Assembly (NCBI GenBank): GCA_900763685.1
Contig: CAAFLF010000047.1
Coordinates: 1-19,196 of the forward strand
Length of the DNA stretch: 19,196 nt
Reading direction: 5' to 3'
DNA from: an uncultured Oscillospiraceae bacterium
GTDB lineage: Bacteria > Bacillota > Clostridia > Oscillospirales > Oscillospiraceae
A program made the position numbers and the translations under genes. How positions within the stretch are numbered: position 1 is the stretch's first letter; the number at the start of each line of letters is the position of its first letter. Below are positions 1 to 7,345 of the stretch, piece by piece. A model generated the notes under the pieces. The model saw only the letters and a list, made by a program, of their open reading frames with translations, was not told the origin of the DNA and did no database searches.

Positions 1-24
1 AACACCACCCCAAAGGGTGGTGTT
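1..24 (-). terminator. Hairpin downstream of the tRNA-like 3' end
   Basis: AACACCACCC and GGGTGGTGTT pair as a perfect 10-bp stem around a 4-nt loop. On the minus strand the hairpin lies seven bases after the CCA end of the tRNA-like sequence at 31-58, the same arrangement as the tRNA-Gly gene and its terminator. The U tract would fall left of the window, so termination is inferred. Confidence 0.6.
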
Positions 25-30
25 TCTTTA

Positions 31-72
31 TGGCGCGGGCTACGAGGCTCGAACCCGCCACCGGCATCCCGC
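31..72 (-). pseudogene. tRNA-Gly-like 3' end (T-arm, acceptor strand and CCA) without a recognisable 5' half
   Basis: Positions 30-58 match 214-242 of the intact tRNA-Gly at 27 of 29 bases. This includes the 3' acceptor strand AGCCCGC, a complete T-arm (GCGGG/CTCGT around TTCGAGC) and an encoded CCA. Upstream on the minus strand there is no D-arm or anticodon arm. Instead, GCGGGAT (66-72) could pair with the acceptor strand at six of seven positions, giving an acceptor/T-arm minihelix, and beyond it lie strong hairpins. It may be a tRNA pseudogene, an integration scar duplicating a tRNA 3' end, or a tRNA-like structured RNA. Retention of stem pairing and of a downstream hairpin keeps open that it is transcribed. 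Confidence 0.5.
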
Positions 73-113
73 AAAGGGCCTGCGGGAGGGGCCCTTCGCG
101 GGAACCCTGCCGG
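61..113. repeat. Long imperfect hairpin beside the tRNA-like end
   Basis: Positions 67-80 pair with 90-103 in a 14-bp stem with a 9-nt loop and one mismatch on this strand that reads as G-U on the minus strand. Just outside, CCGGCA (61-66) pairs with TGCCGG (108-113) across a 4-nt bulge. A further perfect hairpin, TGCCGCGC-AA-GCGCGGCA, lies at 128-145. No coding signal accounts for this density of structure. Confidence 0.7.
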
Positions 114-173
114 ACCTCGATTTTGATTGCCGCGCAAGCGCGGCAGGTGGAGGCAGCGAGTTCTTTCCTACTG

Positions 174-209
174 ACAAAAAAACAGGACATCCAAACCGGA
201 TGTCCTGTT
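174..209 (-). terminator. Rho-independent terminator of tRNA-Gly
   Basis: AACAGGACATCC (181-192) pairs perfectly with GGATGTCCTGTT (198-209) around a 5-nt loop. On the minus strand the stem is followed by a run of seven U (from 176-182). It starts five bases after the CCA of the tRNA gene. Confidence 0.93.
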
Positions 210-214
210 CAATA

Positions 215-290
215 TGGAGCGGGCTACGAGGCTCGAACTCGCTACCTCCACCTTGGCAAGGTGGCGCTCTACCAGATGAGCTAAGCCCGC
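215..290 (-). tRNA. tRNA-Gly (anticodon GCC)
   Basis: The minus strand folds into a complete 76-nt cloverleaf. The acceptor stem is GCGGGCT/AGCCCGC, the D-arm GCTC/GAGC, the anticodon arm CCACC-TTGCCAA-GGTGG with anticodon GCC, and the T-arm GCGAG/CTCGT around TTCGAGC. The discriminator base is U and CCA is encoded. It decodes GGC/GGU glycine codons. A strong promoter lies just upstream and a strong terminator just downstream, so it appears to be an independent one-gene unit. Confidence 0.97.
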
Positions 291-302
291 GGAACAAGGA
301 GT

Positions 303-331
303 ATTCTAGCAGAAGAACGGCTCCCTGTCAA
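303..331 (-). promoter_or_regulatory. Promoter of tRNA-Gly
   Basis: On the minus strand there is a consensus -35 TTGACA (326-331), a 17-bp spacer and -10 TAGAAT (303-308) preceded by TGC (extended -10). It lies 13 bp upstream of the first tRNA base. Confidence 0.9.
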
Positions 332-366
332 GAAAAAACGAAAGATTTTCCGAAAAAGTTTTGCCC

Positions 367-1083
367 TCAGCCAGCGTCCCCTGTGCCGGCGTCCGGGAAG
401 CGGAGGGTGTTCTCCGGCGCCTCGGTGCCGCCGCCGCCGTCCAGACGGAACTCCAGGATGCCCACATCCTCCGTGTTGGGATAGCAGCAGAGGAACCAGG
501 GGCTGTCGTCCCCGATGCCGTACTCCGCCCGGGCGTCCAGAACGGCCTTGCGGGCCAGCGCCGCCGAGCCTTCGCCCCAGTAGCCGATACGGACGGTGAG
601 CTCCGTCCGCCCGCTCTCCAGGGTGATCTGCAGCAGCTCCGGCAGGGCCGCCGTGCTGGTGGCGCTGACGATGGCCTGGAGCTGCTCCTCCGTCCGGCGG
701 TAGCCTAAGTGGATGGTGGCTGTCTGATAGGCCGGCTGGGGCTCCAACTCCGAGGTGATGTACTCCACGGCGTAGGCGCCCAGGGCGGTCTCCTGCTGGA
801 CCTCCAGCGCCGCCTGCTCCAGGGCCTCCGCCGCGGCGGCATCGTCCGGGAACTGGTAGAGCCGCAGTGTGGCGCTCTCCGTGTGCCGCCCGATGAGGAT
901 CAGCAGGTCGCTGACCACGTCGTCATAGCTCTCCGCCCGCAGGATGTCGGCGCTCTCGCTCTCCCAGTAGCGGTCGCTGTGCTCCTTGGTGACCCGGTAC
1001 TCCCGGTCCAGCAGGCCGCAGCCCGGCAAAATGGCGCAGCAGAGCAGGACGCACAGCGCCCCCCTCCAGCGATGTTTCCGCAT
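367..1083 (-). CDS. Uncharacterised lipoprotein (238 aa)
   Basis: I do not recognise a named family. The N-terminus has basic residues, a short hydrophobic stretch and a lipobox LPGC with the acceptor cysteine at residue 22, so it should be a lipoprotein on the outer face of the membrane. The mature part is about 215 residues, soluble and acidic, and ends in a Gly-rich, low-complexity tail. The start is the ATG with GGGAGG about 9 nt upstream. A longer reading frame extends back to 1194 but would overlap the LUD gene and lose the signal peptide. It begins 29 bp after the LUD-domain gene and is the last gene of the run led by parE. Confidence 0.8.
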   Translation of the reverse strand: MRKHRWRGALCVLLCCAILPGCGLLDREYRVTKEHSDRYWESESADILRAESYDDVVSDLLILIGRHTESATLRLYQFPDDAAAAEALEQAALEVQQETALGAYAVEYITSELEPQPAYQTATIHLGYRRTEEQLQAIVSATSTAALPELLQITLESGRTELTVRIGYWGEGSAALARKAVLDARAEYGIGDDSPWFLCCYPNTEDVGILEFRLDGGGGTEAPENTLRFPDAGTGDAG

Positions 1084-1112
1084 GGCCGCGGCCTCCCTTC
1101 CCCTTTGGTTTC

Positions 1113-1709
1113 TCAGCAGCCCAGGTCCTCGTCCACCAGGATGATCTCCATGTCCTGGCCCATCATGGGCCGCCAAAGGACCACCAGGCCGCAACAGATG
1201 CGCTCCGGGCTCTTGCAGTCGTAACAGCGGTCCGCCTTGACGGCGCAGGGGGTCTTGCGGTTGAGGCGCTGGGCGTTCTTGGGGGCGGCGATGTTCCGGG
1301 CCCGCCAGAGGGCGCTCTCATAGTCCTCCGCCAGCTTGTTGCGGCTGATGACGAGATAGACCTTCTGATGTCCGTAGAGGGTGGAAGCCACCCGGTTTCC
1401 GGCGCCGTCGATGTTGATGATCTCGCCGGTCTCCGCAAGGGCGTTGACGGAGCTCAGGTACACCGCCGCGTTGGCGGCGGAGGCCCGGGCGTCCGCCGGA
1501 TTCTGCTTCCAGTGCCAGAAGACGGTGTTGTGCCGCCCAAGCGCAGGGAAGAGCCCCATCTGGTCCAGCGTCACGGACCCGCCGAAGCCCACGGAGGTTC
1601 CGTCGATGGCCCCGTTCAGGTACTCCGCGGCGCTCTCTTTGTCTGGGAAGAGTTGGACCGCGTAGCCCCGGGCCTCCAGATTCTCCTTTGCCTTCACAAG
1701 ACTTGCCAT
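1113..1709 (-). CDS. LUD-domain protein (LutC/DUF162-type, 198 aa)
   Basis: The sequence has the pattern of stand-alone LUD-domain proteins: a glycine turn GFGGS (41-45), a central EIINIDGAGNRV segment with GAGNR (102-106), and a C-terminal cysteine cluster (C155, C162, C165, C172, C173). LUD proteins are related to LutB/LutC of L-lactate utilisation, but short solitary members like this are mostly uncharacterised, and no lutA or lutB is nearby. The cysteines could bind a metal or Fe-S cluster, which is my inference. The start has an excellent AAGGAGG site. It lies 34 bp after yitT and 29 bp before the lipoprotein gene, in the same transcription run. Confidence 0.88.
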   Translation of the reverse strand: MASLVKAKENLEARGYAVQLFPDKESAAEYLNGAIDGTSVGFGGSVTLDQMGLFPALGRHNTVFWHWKQNPADARASAANAAVYLSSVNALAETGEIINIDGAGNRVASTLYGHQKVYLVISRNKLAEDYESALWRARNIAAPKNAQRLNRKTPCAVKADRCYDCKSPERICCGLVVLWRPMMGQDMEIILVDEDLGC

Positions 1710-1743
1710 GGGGTAGTCCTCCTTATTCTATATGTATGGTCTC

Positions 1744-2598
1744 TCACAGCCCGTCGGGGCTGTACTCGTTGAAGCCCTCGCCCAGGACCTCCCTCGCGTC
1801 GCAGACGATGAGGAAGGCGTCGGGGTCCAGCTCCTTCACCAGAGCCTTCACCGCCGTGATCTCCCGCCGCCGGATGGCGACCAGCAGCACCGGCCGCTCC
1901 GCCTGGGTATAGGCCCCCCGGGCTGGCAGGATGGTGACGCCCATGTCCTTTTCCAGCAGGGCCTGGGAGATGGCGTCGTTGGCCTGGCTGATGACATAGG
2001 CCACCTTGGCCGCCCGGCCGCCGTAGACCACCATATCCATCACCACCGTGGTGAGGTACAGGGCCACGCCGCCGTAGAGGGCGTTGAGCACGCTGCCGAA
2101 GACCACGGCGTAGGAGGCGATGACCGCAAGGTCCATCACAAGGCAGATCTTTCCGATGGGCAGGTGGGGAAAGCGGGGCAGCAGCAGCCGGGCGCCCAGC
2201 TCCGTGCCGCCGGTGGTGGTCTCATAGCGCAGAAGACCGCCCAGGGACACCCCCAGGATGACCCCGCCGTAGATGCAGGCCAGCAGCGGCTCCATGGGCG
2301 GGAAAGTCCAGACCGCCGCCAGCAGGTCCACAAAGAGGGAGCTCACCGCCGTGGCGTAGAGAGAGCTGAGAAGGAAGCTCCGGCCGTGGCGCTTTAAGCC
2401 CAGCAGGAAAAGGGGCAGGTTCAGAAGGAACGTCACCGTACCCACCGGGGCGAAGGGCAGGAAGTGGTTGACGATCTGGCCGATGCCGGTGAAGCCGCCG
2501 CAGGTGAGGCCGTTGGGGGCATAGAAGGCGTTGAAGGCCAGGGCGAAGGGGATGCAGCAGAGGGTGATGAAGCCGTATTTCTTCACAGTCGCCTGCAT
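1744..2598 (-). CDS. YitT family membrane protein (DUF161 + DUF2179)
   Basis: This is a 284-residue protein of the usual family length. The N-terminal ~195 residues form five or six hydrophobic segments with the family's PNGLTCGGFTGIGQI and ETTTGGTELGARL signatures. The soluble C-terminus (about 205-265) has the DUF2179 pattern MGVTILPARGAYT. The family is an integral membrane protein of unsettled substrate, widespread and often multi-copy in Firmicutes. The start has AAGGAGC upstream. It starts 30 bp after parC and precedes the LUD gene by 34 bp, consistent with one operon. Nothing in the context reveals its cargo. Confidence 0.93.
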   Translation of the reverse strand: MQATVKKYGFITLCCIPFALAFNAFYAPNGLTCGGFTGIGQIVNHFLPFAPVGTVTFLLNLPLFLLGLKRHGRSFLLSSLYATAVSSLFVDLLAAVWTFPPMEPLLACIYGGVILGVSLGGLLRYETTTGGTELGARLLLPRFPHLPIGKICLVMDLAVIASYAVVFGSVLNALYGGVALYLTTVVMDMVVYGGRAAKVAYVISQANDAISQALLEKDMGVTILPARGAYTQAERPVLLVAIRRREITAVKALVKELDPDAFLIVCDAREVLGEGFNEYSPDGL

Positions 2599-2628
2599 GG
2601 GAACGCTCCTTTCCTTGGTGAGATGGGC

Positions 2629-4866
2629 TCAGACTTCCAGCGTCAGCTGCTTCTCCCCGTTGTCCTCGCCCTTCAGCAGGGCCCCGGCGGCGGGGAGGGA
2701 GCGGACCCGGTAGCGGGCCGGATTCTGGATGGCGGTCTCCGCCAGGAACCTCGCCCCCGTCAGGCGGCGGTTCTTCTTCAGGGTCATCACCGCCACCCCC
2801 TGGGAAGAGCGGGTGGTCTTGGGGGCAAGCAGCGCCGTGTGGAGGATGAGGCACCGGGGCTCATCGGAATAGACCGCCACCTCGCCGTCCTCCATCAGGC
2901 GCAGGATGGCGGCAAGGGGCGCCTTATCCGAGTAGGCTCCCGTCAGCTTTCGCCGGTTGGAGGCCGTCTGATAGGCCGTGAGCTCAACGCGGGCGGCCTT
3001 GCCGTTTTCATAGAGGTAGAGGAGGGAGCCGCTGTAATCCCCTGGCAGCAGGGCGTAGATCACGCTCTCGCCGTCCTCCATCCTGAGCTTTGCCGGCAGG
3101 TAGTCGCCGAGGACGCTGGCCTTGCTGTCCTCAAACTCCCCAAGCCGGACCTTATAGACCTGGCAGCGGTCCGTGAAGAGCATCAGCTCCGCGTTGGAGG
3201 TGGTCTCAAAGCTCTGCCGGGGCCCGTCGCCCTCCTTATACTTCTGCTCCCCGCTCATCCGCAGGGACTGGGGCGTGATCTTCTTGAGATAGCCCTCCCG
3301 GGAGAGGAAGAGCCGCACCGGATACTCCGCCTCGGGCTCCTCCTCGGGGAGCTCCATCTGCTGGTGCTCATAGAGGATCTCCGTCTTCCGGGGCTCGCCG
3401 TACTTCCTGGCGGCGGCCGTCAGCTCGTCCACCAGGATCTTCTTCACCCGGCGGGGATCGTTCAGGGTGTCCTCCAGGTCGTCAATCTCATCCCGCAGGG
3501 CGTCGGTCTCCCGGGTGCGCTTGAGGATATACTCCTTGTTGATGTTCCGCAGCTTGATCTCCGCCACGTACTCCGCTTGGACCTGGTCGATGCCGAAGCC
3601 GATCATCAGGTTGGGGATGACCTCGGCCTCCTCCTCCGTCTCCCGGATGATGCGGATGGCCTTGTCGATGTCCAGCAGGATGCGCTTCAGGCCCTTCAAG
3701 AGGTGTAGCTTGTCCCGCTTCTTCCCCAGGACGAAGTAGAGCCGCCGCCGGACGGACTCCGTCCGCCAGGCGCACCACTCCTCCAGGATCTGCCGGACCC
3801 CCAGGACCTTGGGCATCCCGGCGATGAGGACGTTGAAGTTGCAGGCGAAGGCGTCCTCCAGGGTCGTGAGCTTGAAGAGCTTCGCCATCAGCTTGTCGGG
3901 GTCCGTGCCGCGCTTCAGGTCGATGGCCAGCTTCAGGCCCGAGAGGTCCGTCTCGTCCCGCATGTCGGCGATCTCCCGGATCTTTCCGCTCTTGATGAGC
4001 TCCGCCACCTTGTCCAGGATAGCCTCCGTGGTGGTGGAGTAGGGGATCTCGTAGACCTCAATGAGGTTTTCCGCCTTCAGGTAGCGGTACTTGGCCCGGA
4101 CCCGGACACTGCCCCGGCCGCTCTCATAGAGCTCCCGGATGATGTTCCCGTCGTAGAGGAGCTGTCCCCCCGTGGGGAAGTCCGGGGCCAGCAGGGTCTC
4201 CGTCAAGTCGCAGGCGGGGTTTTTCAGGTAGGCGACGGCGGTCTCGCAGACCTCCTTCAAATTGAACCCGCAGAACTGGGACGCCATGCCCACGGCGATG
4301 CCCGTGTTGGCGGAGACCAGGATATTGGGGAAGGTCGTCGGTAGCAGGGCGGGCTCCAGCATGGTGTTGTCGTAGTTCTCCACGAAGTCCACCGTGTCGC
4401 TGTCGATGTCCTGGAAGAGCTCGGCGCAGATGGGGGCCAGCTTCGCCTCCGTGTACCGGGGGGCGGCCCAGGCCATATCCCGGGAGTAGACCTTGCCGAA
4501 GTTGCCCTTGGAGTCCACAAAGGGTGTCAGCAGCGCCCCGTAGCCCCGGGAGAGGCGGACCATGGTGTCATAGATGGCGGCGTCGCCGTGGGGGTTCAGG
4601 CGCATGGTCTGGCCCACGATGTTGGCGGATTTCGTCCGGGCCCCGGTGAGAAGGCCCATCTTATACATGGTATAGAGGAGCTTCCGGTGGGAGGGCTTGA
4701 ACCCGTCGATCTCCGGGATGGCCCGGGAGACGATGACCGACATGGCATAGGGCATGTAGTTGCTCTCCAGGGTGTCCGTGATGCCCTGCTCCACCACCGC
4801 GGCATGGAGCCCCATCACATTGGGATTCCCCGGCCGCTTCTCCTCCGGTTGTTTCTTCTTTGGCAT
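2629..4866 (-). CDS. parC: Type IIA DNA topoisomerase subunit A (ParC/GyrA-like, 745 aa)
   Basis: This is the DNA breakage-reunion subunit of a type II topoisomerase, acting with the ParE-like product encoded just upstream. The active-site tyrosine is Tyr138 in AAPRYTEAKLAP. The quinolone-pocket segment reads NPHGDAAIYDT (91-101), with Ala96 where E. coli GyrA has Ser83 and Asp100 where it has Asp87. Residues about 440-510 are the charged coiled-coil arm. The C-terminal domain (about 530-745) is a divergent beta-pinwheel without a QRRGGKG-type GyrA box, which favours a topoisomerase IV-like rather than gyrase activity. The start is the ATG of MPKKKQ, with AAGGAACG upstream. A reading-frame extension to 4983 would overlap parE and is not protein-like. 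The name parC is by architecture; these subunits are divergent and could form a separate topoisomerase class. Confidence 0.92.
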   Translation of the reverse strand: MPKKKQPEEKRPGNPNVMGLHAAVVEQGITDTLESNYMPYAMSVIVSRAIPEIDGFKPSHRKLLYTMYKMGLLTGARTKSANIVGQTMRLNPHGDAAIYDTMVRLSRGYGALLTPFVDSKGNFGKVYSRDMAWAAPRYTEAKLAPICAELFQDIDSDTVDFVENYDNTMLEPALLPTTFPNILVSANTGIAVGMASQFCGFNLKEVCETAVAYLKNPACDLTETLLAPDFPTGGQLLYDGNIIRELYESGRGSVRVRAKYRYLKAENLIEVYEIPYSTTTEAILDKVAELIKSGKIREIADMRDETDLSGLKLAIDLKRGTDPDKLMAKLFKLTTLEDAFACNFNVLIAGMPKVLGVRQILEEWCAWRTESVRRRLYFVLGKKRDKLHLLKGLKRILLDIDKAIRIIRETEEEAEVIPNLMIGFGIDQVQAEYVAEIKLRNINKEYILKRTRETDALRDEIDDLEDTLNDPRRVKKILVDELTAAARKYGEPRKTEILYEHQQMELPEEEPEAEYPVRLFLSREGYLKKITPQSLRMSGEQKYKEGDGPRQSFETTSNAELMLFTDRCQVYKVRLGEFEDSKASVLGDYLPAKLRMEDGESVIYALLPGDYSGSLLYLYENGKAARVELTAYQTASNRRKLTGAYSDKAPLAAILRLMEDGEVAVYSDEPRCLILHTALLAPKTTRSSQGVAVMTLKKNRRLTGARFLAETAIQNPARYRVRSLPAAGALLKGEDNGEKQLTLEV

Positions 4867-4891
4867 AGCGTATCGTTCCTTCCCGGCGTTC

Positions 4892-6883
4892 TCAGCTGAT
4901 GTCCGCCAGCTCCAGGTATTTGTACCCGTTCTCCGCGATGTGGTCCTTCCGGCCCTGGAGGTTGTCCCCCAGCAGCAGGTCAAAGACCTGGGCGGTGCGC
5001 TCCGCGTCCTCCGGCATCACCCGGATGAGCCGCCGGGTCTCGGGATTCATGGTGGTGAGCCACATCATGTCCGGCTCGTTCTCGCCGAGACCCTTGGACC
5101 GGTCCACCTTGTACTTCTTGCCCTCGAGCCCCTTCACGATGTCCGCCTTCTCCTTGTCCGAGTAGGCGAACCAGGTCTTCTCACCGCTGCGGATCTCAAA
5201 GAGCGGCGTCTCCGCAATATAGACGTACCCCTGCCGGATGAGCTCCGGGCAGAGCCGGTAGATCATGGTCAGCACCAGCGTCCGGATCTGGAAGCCGTCG
5301 TAGTCGGCATCGGTGCAGATGACCACCTTGCTCCAGCGGAGGTTGTCGATGTCAAAGGCGCTGACGTTCTTCGCCAGCTTCCCCGGCACGTCCACGCCGC
5401 AGCCCAGCACCCGGATGAGGTCCATGATGATATCGCTCTTGAAGATGCGGGCATAGTCCGCCTTCAGGCAGTTCAGGATCTTGCCCCGGATGGGCATGAT
5501 GCCCTGGTACTCCGCGTCCCGGCTCTGCTTCACGCTGCCGAGAGCGGAGTCGCCCTCCACGATGTAGATCTCCCGGCGGGAGATGTCCTTGGACCGGCAG
5601 TCCACGAACTTCTGCACCCGGTCGGCGATGGTGATGCTGGCGGAGAGCTTGGTCTTGGTGTTGAGCCGGGCCTTCTCGGCGCTCTCCCGGCTCCGCTTGT
5701 TGATGAGCACCTGCTCGGCGATCTTGTCGGCGTCGAAGCGGTTCTCGATGAAGTAGACCTCCAATTGCGAGCGGAGGAACTCCGTCATGGCCTCCTGCAC
5801 GAACTTATTATTGATGGCCTTCTTGGTCTGGTTTTCATAGCTCGTCTGGGTGGAGAAGTTGTTGGAGACCAGGATCAGGCAGTCCTCCACGTCCTGCCAG
5901 GTGATCTTGCTCTCGCTCTTCTGGTACTTCCCCTGGCCCCGCAGATACTTGTCGATGGCGCTGACGAAGGCGGATTTCGTGGCCTTCTCCGGGCTGCCGC
6001 CGTGCTCTAGGAAGCTGGAGTTGTGGTAGTGCTCGATGATCTGGACCTTGTTGGAAAAGCAGAAGCAGACGTTGAGCTTCACCTTGTAGTCGGGCTTGTC
6101 CGCACGGTCCCGGCCCCGCCGCTCGGCGGTGAGGAAGACCGGCTGGGTGAGGGGGCCCTCTCCGGCCAGCTCCGCCACGTAGTCCTGGATGCCGTTTTCA
6201 TAGAGGAAGTCCGTCTCCTGGAACTTCCCCGGCTCCGTCTCGTCCAGCAGCCGGAAGGTGACCCCGGCGTTCACCACCGCCTGGCGCTTCATCACGTCCT
6301 GATAGTACTCCACCGGCACGGCGATGTCCGTGAAGACGTCCAGGTCCGGCAGCCAGCGGGTCCGGGTGCCGGTCTTCCTGGCCTGGCTCTTGGGGAGGGG
6401 GGTCTTGCCCATCTCACCCACCAGCTCGCCCCGCTCAAAGTGGAGCTGGTACTCAAAACCGTCCCGCCAGACCGTCACGTCCATGTAGCGGGAGGAGTAC
6501 TGGGTGGCGCAGGCGCCGAGACCGTTGAGACCCAGGGAGTACTCGTAGTTCTCGCCGCTGAGGTTATCGTACTTGCCGCCGGCGTAGAGCTCGCAGTAGA
6601 CCAGCTCCCAGTTGAAGCGGCCCTCCTTCTCGTTCCAGTCCACGGGGCAGCCCCGCCCGGCGTCCTCCACCTGGATGGACCGGTCCAGGAACCGCGTCAC
6701 GGTGATGACCTTGCCGTGGCCCGCCCGGGCCTCGTCGATGGAGTTGGAGAGGATCTCAAAGACGGCGTGCTCGCAGCCCTCCAGGGCGTCGGAGCCGAAG
6801 ATCACCGCCGGGCGCTTTCGCACCCGGTCCGCGCCCTTCAGGGACGAGATGCTCTCGTTGCCGTAATCCTTGCGTGCTGCCAT
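4892..6883 (-). CDS. parE: Type IIA DNA topoisomerase subunit B (ParE/GyrB-like, 663 aa)
   Basis: This is the ATPase and TOPRIM subunit of the same enzyme. The GHKL ATPase has an N-box ExxxNSIDEA (Glu43, Asn47, Asp50), DAGRG (74-78) and GLNGLGA (118-124). The transducer carries the QTK loop (352-354). The TOPRIM domain has VEGDSALGS (Glu443) and DADYDG (Asp525, Asp527, Asp529), followed by GKILN (467-471) and a C-terminal GLGENEPDMMW. All catalytic acids are present, but the motifs differ from the usual VEGDSAGGS and DADVDG, so this is a divergent member. The start has a near-perfect TAGGAGG 5 nt upstream. It precedes parC by 25 bp and heads the five-gene minus-strand run. Confidence 0.93.
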   Translation of the reverse strand: MAARKDYGNESISSLKGADRVRKRPAVIFGSDALEGCEHAVFEILSNSIDEARAGHGKVITVTRFLDRSIQVEDAGRGCPVDWNEKEGRFNWELVYCELYAGGKYDNLSGENYEYSLGLNGLGACATQYSSRYMDVTVWRDGFEYQLHFERGELVGEMGKTPLPKSQARKTGTRTRWLPDLDVFTDIAVPVEYYQDVMKRQAVVNAGVTFRLLDETEPGKFQETDFLYENGIQDYVAELAGEGPLTQPVFLTAERRGRDRADKPDYKVKLNVCFCFSNKVQIIEHYHNSSFLEHGGSPEKATKSAFVSAIDKYLRGQGKYQKSESKITWQDVEDCLILVSNNFSTQTSYENQTKKAINNKFVQEAMTEFLRSQLEVYFIENRFDADKIAEQVLINKRSRESAEKARLNTKTKLSASITIADRVQKFVDCRSKDISRREIYIVEGDSALGSVKQSRDAEYQGIMPIRGKILNCLKADYARIFKSDIIMDLIRVLGCGVDVPGKLAKNVSAFDIDNLRWSKVVICTDADYDGFQIRTLVLTMIYRLCPELIRQGYVYIAETPLFEIRSGEKTWFAYSDKEKADIVKGLEGKKYKVDRSKGLGENEPDMMWLTTMNPETRRLIRVMPEDAERTAQVFDLLLGDNLQGRKDHIAENGYKYLELADIS

Positions 6884-6938
6884 AGATCCTCCTACCCGCC
6901 GCCCAAAGCGGCGAAAGACAAAATTCTCAATCTATATT

Positions 6939-6967
6939 ATCTTAGCATACCCTGACCGCCAGTGCAA
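6939..6967 (-). promoter_or_regulatory. Probable promoter of the parE-parC-yitT-LUD-lipoprotein run
   Basis: The minus strand shows a TGC-extended -10 TAAGAT (6939-6944) and, 17 bp upstream, a weak -35 TTGCAC (6962-6967). It lies 55 bp before the parE start, in the only AT-rich patch of this region. No other promoter is visible before any downstream gene of the run. Confidence 0.6.
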
Positions 6968-7279
6968 GTGTCCGCCTCCGGGAATCTTTTCACCCCCGTT
7001 CCTCCGCCTGGGGCGGAAACGGTCCCGTCCCGTCATTTTGCCCCTCTTCGCCGGAAATCGCCGGGGAAAACGGGCCCATCCCACCGGAAAAGTGCGAAGC
7101 CCCCCAGCGGAAATAATTTGCCGTCACCCCCGAAAATGCCTTTCCCACGGGGTTTTGCACAGTTTCCACAGAGTTATCCACACGGTTATGTCAACGTGGA
7201 TTCCCCCCAAAAAGTCACGCAAGTCCCTGGGAAAGGTCCACCTCTCACCCCTGCTGCCCCCCAGAGCCGCCGAAAGGCG
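6968..7279. other. Gene-free stretch upstream of parE
   Basis: Between the parE promoter and the M56 terminator I see no convincing gene. A 63-codon minus-strand frame (6990-7181) starts inside the DnaA-box cluster at GTG and lacks a ribosome binding site or family resemblance. The recognisable content is the DnaA-box-like cluster at 7153-7182. The rest is GC-rich without clear hairpins or hexamers. Confidence 0.5.
7153..7182 (+). promoter_or_regulatory. Cluster of three DnaA-box-like 9-mers
   Basis: TTTTGCACA (7153), GTTTCCACA (7162) and TTATCCACA (7174) lie in the same orientation. The last is the exact consensus DnaA box and the other two each match it at seven of nine positions. Starts are 9 and 12 bp apart. 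The cluster sits about 185 bp upstream of the parE promoter. No dnaA, dnaN or rpmH is in the window, so it is not shown to be an origin. It could titrate DnaA or regulate the topoisomerase. Confidence 0.5.
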
Positions 7280-7312
7280 AAAAAACGCCCCGGCGGAGCG
7301 TTCCGCCGGGGC
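7280..7312 (-). terminator. Terminator of the blaI-M56 operon
   Basis: GCCCCGGCGG (7287-7296) and CCGCCGGGGC (7303-7312) form a perfect 10-bp stem with a 6-nt loop. On the minus strand it is followed, one base later, by six U. It lies 33 bp after the stop of the M56 peptidase gene. Confidence 0.93.
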
Positions 7313-7345
7313 TTGAGGACTCTTTTCAGGGATCTTACGGACCTT

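Noticed and set aside
4760..6010. 416-codon plus-strand open frame, and a similar one at 2464-3708
   Set aside because: Both are exactly antisense to well-conserved topoisomerase genes and show shadow-type composition (Leu, Asp, His, Val, Gly repeats).
6990..7181. 63-codon minus-strand frame starting in the DnaA-box cluster
   Set aside because: It starts at GTG without a ribosome binding site and has no homology I recognise.
7153..7182. Replication origin at the DnaA-box cluster
   Set aside because: Only one perfect box, no visible AT-rich unwinding element, and no dnaA, dnaN, recF or rpmH nearby.
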